A stretch of 14,340 nucleotides of DNA. Source: Enteropsectra breve. Its lineage: Eukaryota; Microsporidia. Location of the stretch: NCBI GenBank assembly GCA_024243835.1, contig JALPMN010000519.1, forward strand, positions 1 through 14,340, in the 5' to 3' direction. The notes beneath the pieces were generated by a model. It did no database searches. It was not told the origin of the DNA and was given only the letters and a program-made list of their open reading frames with translations. Every line of letters starts with the position of its first letter. Within the stretch, counting starts at the first letter, position 1. Positions 7,699-14,340 of this stretch are shown piece after piece. A program made the translations under genes and the position numbers.

Positions 7699-9606
7699 TT
7701 AAAAAGCTATAATTTGTTTGATAGCACGATGAGGATTATCTTCAGTATATTCCTTGTACTCTTCGTAAAATTTTGAGTCTACATCTAGAACTAGTTGATT
7801 AATTTCAAAGCATTCGAGAATTTCTTTTGGATAGATAGTATCACACATATTATCAAAAACAGAGACATGATTATATGCTCTTCTAAAGTGGGTTCTTCTT
7901 AAGGGCATTGAAAAGAAGGTAGATTCCATGTGGAGAACGGTATCTATTTTTATGCGCTTGGTTAGTTTCACTTCGTTATTTCTATATGGTTCTGGCTTTT
8001 TGAAATATTCTTTTATCTGCTCCCACTCGCTCTTTTCATTTGTAAAATAGTCTATACTTCCTCCATACAGTTTGTTGGCAAGAGTTGCCTCCCTAATTTC
8101 CCAATTTTCATAGAAATATGAAAGAAGATACAGTGAGCGATAATGCCCAACAAAATGCCTTATGCTATTTTTAAGAAGGCTATCTTCTCTAAAAAGCTTA
8201 TTAATAACTATATAATCCACCGAACCGTAGTGGCTCATGGCTCCAAACTTTCGCAAATTAGTCTTTTTTAATAGCGGAACTAATTCTTCTGGAAAACTAT
8301 TAAATCCTCTAATAATCAATCCAGTGAGCCCTGAAATAGTCCCTAGTGCTGCCTTAACAGTTAAAGCAAGATATTTATCTCCATCATCAACAGATACGTA
8401 CAGGCCCTCATCGCCATAACGCTTTGGCTCTGTGTCAATCACTGACATCATGCTATTGATATAAACTTCTGTTACGCCAAGCGGAATTGCCATAAAATCA
8501 AGATAGCTATAGAATTGTTTCTTGAAGTCATCAGGCATTTTCGGGCTCCACATCCTTTCTTTTTTACCTGTAGTATCGAAAAATGGTGCCAGTATTTCTA
8601 GCCTTATGTTTAATGCGCTCTTATTTGATGTGCTAAGCATATCAATAAGATTTAGTCTTTTGTAAGCCCTATCTTCATCATATTCACTACCTTCATCATT
8701 TTTATGCTGTAAACGTATCACCATGCAATTTTCATGAGGTTGCATTTTGCAAACGAAATAGTGAGATCCTGTCCCTAAAAAGAGGCCTTCAACACAATTA
8801 GAATTCATTTCGATCCGCAAAAGGTTTAAATAAACGGGAAGAAGCGGCAGCGAGCTACAATCTCCAAGTAAGCCCATGTGATACTCGCGTTTAATCTGGC
8901 AATGGCCGTCCTTTGCCATATATTCACTGTCCGTGAAACTAATCAGGCTAAAGCATGAGTTATAAAGCTCTACATTTCTCTGGAGAAGATACACAAAGTT
9001 AATACAAAAAAGACTATTCTGTTTTACTCTTAGATGCAGCGGTTTGTCATCATTCATCAAAAAAACATCGATTTCTTTTTCTCCAGATATTTGGAAAATC
9101 TCATATGCGCGCAAAATTTTGTCCGCCCTTTCTGGATCAAATGCAATGTCTAATTTTTCGCACCATCCCGACATCAAACGAAAAACAGCGTGGAGGATTT
9201 CGGGCGTCGAATCCGTGGTGGAAACATCAAACTCAATAGACTCCCTGTCTTCTTCAAATAAAGAATATTGCCCATCTGCTTTAAGCTGTTTCACTACAGC
9301 CTCACTGAATTTTTCAAAAGTGTCACAGGCACTGTTTTTTAGCTTTTTCAAGGCATCTTCATATGCGTCATTCATCTTTTCTAAGCGCTCTAAGGCAGAC
9401 GTGTTCTGTTCACCAAGTGATATGGGAAAACATTGTATAGAGCTCAGTGACTGTGACATAGAAAGATCCCTAAAATCAACTTCTTGGCATTGATCGCCCG
9501 TGCCTATTTTGATTGCAAATTGCTTTTCGAATGGGCGCCTGTGCTCTCTCGCATCTAATCTGCAAAATACTCTGCTTGCAATTGCTAAAAAAGTTATCGC
9601 TTTCAT
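7699..9606 (-). CDS. Secreted-type 635-residue protein of an unrecognised family
   Basis: The intact frame begins with a plausible signal peptide (MKAITFLAIASRVFC) and continues as a soluble protein with no other obvious membrane segment. Residues about 68-110 are rich in Leu, Glu and Lys and may form a coiled coil. The middle and C-terminal parts look globular, with Leu/Ile-rich stretches. One of these (GLTGLIIRGFNSFPEELVPL, about residues 430-450) is weakly reminiscent of leucine-rich repeats, but no regular repeat is seen. The start is supported by the signal peptide and by CCC 3-5 nt upstream of the ATG. A decayed relative lies head to head on the other strand from about 10760, so this belongs to at least a two-member local family. 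It aligns with this protein from about residue 24 to at least 220. Function is unknown; a secreted parasite protein is the inference. Confidence 0.85.
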   Translation of the reverse strand: MKAITFLAIASRVFCRLDAREHRRPFEKQFAIKIGTGDQCQEVDFRDLSMSQSLSSIQCFPISLGEQNTSALERLEKMNDAYEDALKKLKNSACDTFEKFSEAVVKQLKADGQYSLFEEDRESIEFDVSTTDSTPEILHAVFRLMSGWCEKLDIAFDPERADKILRAYEIFQISGEKEIDVFLMNDDKPLHLRVKQNSLFCINFVYLLQRNVELYNSCFSLISFTDSEYMAKDGHCQIKREYHMGLLGDCSSLPLLPVYLNLLRIEMNSNCVEGLFLGTGSHYFVCKMQPHENCMVIRLQHKNDEGSEYDEDRAYKRLNLIDMLSTSNKSALNIRLEILAPFFDTTGKKERMWSPKMPDDFKKQFYSYLDFMAIPLGVTEVYINSMMSVIDTEPKRYGDEGLYVSVDDGDKYLALTVKAALGTISGLTGLIIRGFNSFPEELVPLLKKTNLRKFGAMSHYGSVDYIVINKLFREDSLLKNSIRHFVGHYRSLYLLSYFYENWEIREATLANKLYGGSIDYFTNEKSEWEQIKEYFKKPEPYRNNEVKLTKRIKIDTVLHMESTFFSMPLRRTHFRRAYNHVSVFDNMCDTIYPKEILECFEINQLVLDVDSKFYEEYKEYTEDNPHRAIKQIIAF

Positions 9607-9608
9607 CA

Positions 9609-9611
9609 GGG
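9609..9611 (-). promoter_or_regulatory. CCC motif just upstream of the 635-residue protein start
   Basis: On the minus strand the bases before the start read AACCCTG-ATG, with CCC ending 2 nt before the ATG. Start-proximal CCC-like motifs are a described feature of microsporidian genes. The match is short and carries weight only alongside those at 12172 and in the retroelement LTR. Confidence 0.4.
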
Positions 9612-9670
9612 TTGAATTAATTTATGATCTTTAGCAGGAAAACTCTTAATCATAAAAATTTTAAATCAAT

Positions 9671-9965
9671 TTAGTGGACTGTCAGCTCGGGAGAGAATTC
9701 GTCTACGACACAACTGAATTCATGAACAAATGTAAGCTAAGAATTCAGACCCTAACAATAACAATCAATCCATCTATTCATTTCATTTATGATCTTATCC
9801 ATTTCACAAGATGATGCAAAACCATTGATATTTTTCATAGGTTCTTAACCATATTAGATCTTAAAATACAGAGATGCCATGTCTAAGGACAGGCTCACAA
9901 TAAAAATTATTCATAGTGCAAACAAGGGTTTCTTCTACAGAAAAGCCAGAGTGTCTACACTTTGC
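9671..9965 (-). pseudogene. Possible decayed coding fragment, minus strand
   Basis: On the minus strand a 34-codon run at 9965-9864 (it begins AKCRHSGFSVEETLVCTMNN) ends at a TAA. In another frame a stretch from an ATG at 9838-9836 to a TAA at 9671-9673 is open for 55 codons except for two TAG stops (it begins MKNINGFASSCEMDKIINEM). Composition looks protein-like, but no family is recognised, and the pieces are short enough that chance is a serious alternative. They lie just upstream of the 635-residue gene on the same strand but are not homologous to it by eye. Confidence 0.22.
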
Positions 9966-10759
9966 TCAATGAAGAAAGCATTTAGCTAATCATTAATTAT
10001 GCAACCCCTTTCAAGGCCTAAAACTGTTTTTGTAAGTTTAAAAGTTAAGATTAAAAATAATGATGCTAAAATATTAAAGGATAAATGGTAGGCTTTTTAG
10101 AATAAATATTTGTAATTTAGTATCATATGGCTTTGAAATACTTTTAGGGTAGCAGTATGAAGCTACGATATACACTAATTTGTAAGTGCCCCTTTTTTTA
10201 ATAAAAGTCGTATGATATTCGGTAAATAAACCGCAGGTCAAAAAAGTTTTCAAAATAAGTTTTTTCATACAAGCTGCGGCTTGTAACCCAATGATTTAGC
10301 CTTCATAGCAATAGATTGCTGTAAAGAATACGCCGCAAAAATTAAAATGCGTAAATTTACGTGAGGTGATTTCAATTAAAGAAACGGATGGCCAGCCTTT
10401 TATTGTTGTCTAAGCATTCATTCTATACGTTTAAAAATTGCCAGAAATAGTTCTATAAGTCAAATAGAATCATTGGATACAAGAGTCTTCTTACAAGTAT
10501 TTTTATCTGAAAAAGTTTAAGTTAATATAGAAATATTTCAAAATCACTTTTATTCTTGTATGAGCCGCGGCTTATATACCGATAAATACGTAACTTTACT
10601 TTTGTTTAATTTTATTTAAACTTTATGGGTAAATAATGGGGTGTTCTTGCTCTGAAAAAATATCTAAAAACACACGATCCTGGAAACCGAAAAGTTTTAC
10701 CTGGCCCATAAAACCCTTTCGCTTCGTTTCTGAAAAGTGGGATATTTTCCAAAATAGAG
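9966..10759. other. Spacer between the two head-to-head paralogues
   Basis: No gene is supported in this interval. It contains a 7-bp stem hairpin, tacaagc-tgcg-gcttgta, at 10268-10285, and a GC-rich 10-bp palindrome, agccgcggct, at 10563-10572. A 53-codon frame at 10636-10797 begins MGCSC but runs in a different frame from the adjacent homologous relic and is not accepted as a gene. The 5' end of the decayed paralogue was probably somewhere near the right end of this interval. Confidence 0.35.
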
Positions 10760-11632
10760 GCGTCAAGACACGCGCGATGCTTTGCAGAGCAAATTAAGAT
10801 CTGCTACAGAACACAAGAATCATTCAGAGAGGTTGATTTTCGAGATGTTTTGAAGTCAAAGCCTCTGGAGAGTGCACTCTTGTAAGGAAAAATCGTCACA
10901 GCTGTTATGATTCTCTGTTTCAAATGAATGATCTTTGCGAGAAACAGAATGCTGAGCAAGGGAATCATTAGAAAGACATCAAATTCTTATCACAAAAAAC
11001 TGTAGACTTTGGCTGCTATGACTTTTTTGATGAGAAAATTGCGCCTAATGAAATATTAGACTTGGGCATTCCCTATGATCCTGAAACTATCAACGATATA
11101 TTTCGTTTAATATCAAACTGGGGCAATGAAATAGAGATTTCTCAAAATAGTGAAAGGATTGAGAAGATTTTCGAAGCTTTTGATCATCTTAAAATAAGCC
11201 CTGGCAATGAAGTTGTATTTTCTTGAAGCGGAATGGCGCACCGCTCCATCTGCGGATAGCACCTATCATTTTATTTTGTATCAACTTCGTGTACCTCTTC
11301 CTGACGCGGATGGAAGGCTATCGATCTATTTTGCCTGTCTTAGAAAATGATATAACAGATTAAAAAATCTGATAAAAGATGATAATAACGGCTTTAATAC
11401 AAAAAGAGAGCCGCTTGCATACTTTATGAGCCTGGTGCATTCAGAAATCGTGCAAACATATGTTTTCCATCAATGCTTGGAATCTGGTTCTGAATATTTT
11501 ATGAACGGCTTGCTTTATAAGCAAAACAGTAAAGTTAAAATTCTTCAGAGTTGTAAAAAATCATTATTCATACTTAAAAAATTAATTAAATTGATCGTTA
11601 TTTTAGATAATACGAAAAAAATGCTAAATTAA
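10760..11632 (+). pseudogene. Decayed paralogue of the 635-residue secreted-type protein
   Basis: Read on the plus strand in changing frames, this stretch matches the intact protein in order. First is FREVDFRDVL at 10823-10852, matching CQEVDFRDL at intact residues 40-48. Then comes MNDLCEKQ at 10924, matching MNDAYEDA at residue 78. Next is IFRLISNWGN with its ERIEKIFEAFDHLKIS continuation (about 11098-11200), matching VFRLMSGWCE and ERADKILRAYEIFQIS. Last is PLHLR...FCINFVYL in frame 3 (about 11240-11300), matching PLHLR...FCINFVYL near residues 189-207. Weaker similarity continues in frame 2 from 11351. Damage includes a frame change between 10850 and 10910, an in-frame TAG at 10969-10971, a TGA at 11224-11226, then shifts to frame 3 and frame 2. 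The region matching the C-terminal 300-plus residues is absent. The gene is plainly dead. No signal peptide is recognisable. The start and end given are approximate. Confidence 0.85.
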
Positions 11633-11776
11633 AGCCTTTGTTTTATTAATGTATATCAATACTGCTGAATGCAACATATACGAGCATATAAAGTTTTATT
11701 TAACATGCAACATCATGCAAATCTAAAATCTACTATGGCTTTTTTTATGCTTCAATATGTTAATGCAATAGACCTG

Positions 11777-12098
11777 CTACAGCTCTGCCTGTTCTTGCTG
11801 TATCTGTACTAACGAAGCAGCAGCATTAAACAAACGCTGCGCACCATATATATCATTACAATCTGTTTTAATAACAGCATCATGAATATTCGTTCGATTA
11901 TAAAGTTATAAATATGATGATTCTTTCATTAACCAAATGCATCGATACGTCCTTCTTGCAATATGTCTTTTATAAAATATTATGAATGAAAATACCTCCT
12001 TAAAATACAGTTTCTCCTTTATTAGTATTGGGATTGACTCCTTCAATCATCTGTCACAAGTTATCTTGTCTTCCTAATTTTACAACAAAAGGCCTCCT
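11777..12098 (-). pseudogene. Minus-strand gene relic with ankyrin-like segments
   Basis: Three protein-like pieces appear in different minus-strand frames. At 12098-12000 a frame with one internal TGA contains QMIEGVNPNTNKGETVF, which resembles the turn of an ankyrin repeat (EGxNPNxxxxGET). At 11970-11929 is KDILQEGRIDAFG. At 11905-11777 is a 42-codon open run containing NDIYGAQRLFNAAASLVQIQ and ending at a TAG. Each junction needs a frameshift. I infer a degraded protein-coding gene, possibly with ankyrin repeats. The ankyrin call rests on a single short match. The relic points away from the plus-strand gene starting at 12175. Confidence 0.35.
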
Positions 12099-12171
12099 TT
12101 ACATTTCAATTTAATTGGTGTCACTTCTTAATTCGTCCGTTATGAATATTTAAAAAATTTTACAAAAATTT

Positions 12172-12174
12172 CCC
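12172..12174 (+). promoter_or_regulatory. CCC motif abutting the ATG of the right-hand gene
   Basis: The bases cccATGATG place CCC directly before the first of two adjacent ATG codons. An in-frame TAA at 12151 lies upstream, so the frame cannot begin earlier. The motif supports 12175 as the intended start despite the nearby stop codon. Confidence 0.45.
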
Positions 12175-14340
12175 ATGATGATCGGCGCAGTGAAACTAGT
12201 ACTAGCAATGATCGCTTAAAGCAAATGTGCTTCGCAGTACGATGAAACATGCCCGCAAGGCTCTCCAGCAGCAAAAACTCCAGTATCAGCAGGCCAATCA
12301 CACTCAGGAAGAAACTCAGATGATGCATCTGGTAGGACAGCTGGTGGCAGCAGTGCTAGAGTCGGAACGTCTTTAGATAATTTTGCAACTCAAACAGTCA
12401 AGTCATCAAGTGCAGATGCAAGTGCTAGTGACGTAAAATTAGACCCATACGATCTATTTTTACAAAACATGGTGAATAAGGTTGAAATAAATGATAAATT
12501 TAATAAATCAATAATAGGTAACGAAAGTTTTATAGAATCTAGAATAGTTGTGTTTGGATTTGAAAGCTATGATCTGCTTCAAGCTTTTACTCAGGCAGCT
12601 ACAAGGATCCAAGACCAAGGACACGACAAAAATTCATTTGGTGATTATGCGGCTCTTGCTCGAATGCTTGTTATTCTCGATCATATGTATGCTTTAGCGC
12701 AGGTAGATTTCCGTGATGCAATGTGCGAAAATAAAATTATACGCGAACAATATGAAGCTGCTGTATTGCAGAAAGAAAACAGTCACTCGGAAGATGCTGT
12801 TCTAAAAAATGCGACCTTAGCGGACTCTAGAAACGTAGATAGCATTTTAAGCAATATTAGTAAAAAACAAAGGGAAATTGATATGCGTATAACACATATT
12901 AAAAATACGCTTATAAACATTAATTATTCTATGCGAGCACATATTAATACACTAGCAAAGTATAAACACTTGCTATCTGAAGAAGATTTAAACAGTCTGA
13001 ATTCATTGATTGAAACAAAAATAGGGTACAAAGATGCTTTAAAAGCTTTACAAAATGATAGAGTTTATGAACGTTTCAACAATGTCATCAATGTATTACA
13101 ATATAAAAAAAATGATTACTCTGAATATGGTGTGATCTTTCTCGATAAAGATAAGCAAGAGTCTCCAAGACCAAGTATATCAGAAAAGACAGATGAAGAC
13201 TTAAGTGAGCCAGCAGATGATAAAAAGAAGCAAAATTTACAAGTTAATGAGCAAAATAAGTCAAAATGGTTTCAAGGGTTTATTTGTAGAGTAAGTACAT
13301 TATACAACACCAATGATGAGTTTATGGTATCTATTGGTTCACATGAAGGTTACTGGAGGCCATTTTTCTATTATAAAATTGAAATGTTCAATATTGAAAT
13401 TGCTCTTAATAGTGCTCTTAATATGCTTGATAATAACAGTAGTTTATTTTATGAGCATTTAGGCCCATTGTGCCACATGCATGCCCTTTTAAATTGTGAT
13501 TTTAAACGCTGCAAAGAAGTATTTAAAAACCTTATGAATATGACAAAAGAAAGTAAAAAACGGTATGGTGAAGCCACAAAAGCATTAGAAAATAAAGAGC
13601 TTTCAAGCGAAGATGAGGAAAGGCTTTCGAAATTAGAAAATGAAGTAAGCAAGGCCACGACTAATGAGAATGCCTGGTTTAGCATTCTTGATAACAATAT
13701 TTGGTTAAGTAGATTTATAGTTTACTGTATTACAAATCATGCAAGAGATGGAGAACTAACAGATGAAGCTTGTTCTGGTTATATAAATGATTTAAATGGT
13801 AGTTATCAAAATGCATATGATAAATTACAAAATTATCCTTTTTATAAGCAGTTCTTTGGCCTGAATGAAGTAAAACCTAATGGTGATGGAGGACAAAGAC
13901 TAGAAGAGAAGCCTTTTGTTGAGAAAAAAGCAGACAATTATAGAGAAGACGATACCAGCAAGCAGAATGAAATACCAGCAAGGCCATATGGCGCTTCAAC
14001 ACAGCTGACGCCACCAGCGCTAAAAGAAACAGTAGCTAGTGAGAATAAAAAGCCAACCCCTGCCGAAATAGAGGTTCTTACAAAGCAACGTGCTAAAATG
14101 TTGGCCAGTTTAACAGAAGCAAAAAATTACATTAATAAAATAAAAGGTGAAGTATTAAAGATAAGCATGAAGCTGGAAAGCGATAAAAAGATAATTGATG
14201 AGAAACACAATGCTGCACCGGAAGATGAAGTTCTTAAGAAGGTGCGAGCCGATAGCGAATACATATCAAAGAATTTGGAAATATTTATACAGGAACTTGC
14301 AGAATTCTTACGTGATATAGAAAATAGAATAGCTGAATTA
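12175..14340 (+). CDS. Large secreted-type protein, 3' end beyond the window, with an in-frame stop after the signal peptide
   Basis: The start at 12175 gives a 14-residue hydrophobic leader, MMIGAVKLVLAMIA. A TAA (12217-12219) follows, then the same frame is open without interruption for 707 codons to the window edge. Past the stop come two cysteines (SKCASQYDETC) and a Ser/Ala/Gly-rich low-complexity stretch. A helical region covers about codons 83-320, a charged linker about 323-362, and a second globular region about 363-562 (it includes SKWFQGFICRVSTL and GYWRPFFYYKIEM). Then come a second Lys/Glu/Pro-rich linker and a probable coiled coil from about 630 to the edge. Codon numbers count the TAA as codon 15. 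If the stop is real, translation could begin only at ATG 12469, losing the leader. The stop may be a recent nonsense mutation, a sequence or assembly error, or readthrough. The family is not recognised. Confidence 0.75.
12217..12219 (+). other. In-frame TAA at the signal-peptide boundary
   Basis: The leader codons ATG ATG ATC GGC ... ATC GCT are followed by TAA and then AGC AAA TGT GCT in the same frame. No GTAAGT-type donor is seen between the ATG and the stop, so a spliced intron is not indicated. The following context does not match the well-known readthrough consensus types (TGA CTA, or TAG CARYYA). Confidence 0.85.

Noticed and set aside
10074..10268. A 64-codon minus-strand frame starting MKKLILKTFLTCGLF that could be a small secreted protein.
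   Set aside because: The local DNA is very AT-rich, where hydrophobic leaders arise by chance, and the rest looks random with no composition shift, unlike the gene at 6235.
7248..10579. The 12-mer cggcttatatac occurs at 7248-7259 and again at 10568-10579, suggesting a dispersed repeat.
   Set aside because: Similarity does not extend beyond the 12-mer, and in a window of this size a few shared 12-mers are expected by chance.
10636..10797. A 53-codon frame starting MGCSCS with an N-myristoylation-like start.
   Set aside because: It overlaps the decayed paralogue in a different frame, is short, and has no other support.
12706..12720. The residues VDFRD in the right-hand protein match VDFRD in the 635-residue protein and its relic, suggesting homology.
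   Set aside because: The flanking residues do not align, the context differs (long helix versus a position near the signal peptide), and five shared residues alone are expected by chance occasionally.
1..14340. CRISPR array, tRNA or rRNA genes, bacterial operons.
   Set aside because: No regularly spaced repeats, no T-loop box B context with a foldable tRNA, no rRNA-like segment, and no ribosome-binding-site-linked gene strings were seen.

Overview
This is an AT-rich, intron-poor eukaryotic window. It holds one complete Ty3/gypsy-type LTR retrotransposon, two large genes and one small gene with N-terminal signal-peptide-like sequences, and several decayed gene remnants in what first look like empty spacers. 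The best guess for the organism is a microsporidian or a close fungal relative. The start codons of the retroelement, the 635-residue protein and the gene at the right edge all have CCC within a few bases upstream, as in the CCC-like start-proximal signal described for microsporidia. The host-like proteins are secreted types with no family I recognise, and no prokaryotic operon layout or ribosome-binding sites are seen. This assignment is inference: no rRNA, tRNA or housekeeping gene is present to test it.

Layout. Bases 1-480 hold a small tandem repeat and little else. Bases 481-1476 hold long coding-like stretches on the minus strand broken by stops and frameshifts, probably a dead gene of unknown family. 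Bases 2320-5735 are an LTR retrotransposon on the minus strand. Its two 68-bp LTRs are identical, it is flanked by a 5-bp target duplication (ctata), it has a tRNA primer-binding site abutting the 5' LTR and a purine tract abutting the 3' LTR, and one uninterrupted 1085-residue Gag-Pol frame fills almost all the internal region. At 3406 bp it is very compact. The Gag-Pol frame starts inside the LTR and reads through the primer-binding site. I can find neither an aspartic protease motif nor a CCHC zinc knuckle in it.

At 6235-6486 (plus) lies a small cysteine-containing secreted-type protein. At 7699-9606 (minus) lies an intact 635-residue secreted-type protein of unknown function. Facing it head to head at about 10760-11632 (plus) is a decayed paralogue with stops and frameshifts. 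Two further minus-strand relics lie at 9671-9965 and 11777-12098; the second has an ankyrin-like flavour. From 12175 to the right edge runs a very long plus-strand open frame (707 codons and still open) preceded by a signal-peptide-like start. The two are in the same frame but separated by a single TAA at 12217-12219.

Together the window looks like a fast-evolving, gene-poor genomic region with a lineage-specific secreted gene family undergoing duplication and loss, plus a recently inserted retroelement. The genes do not form a recognisable pathway. The most notable items are the minimal retrotransposon and the stop codon at the signal-peptide boundary of the right-hand gene.
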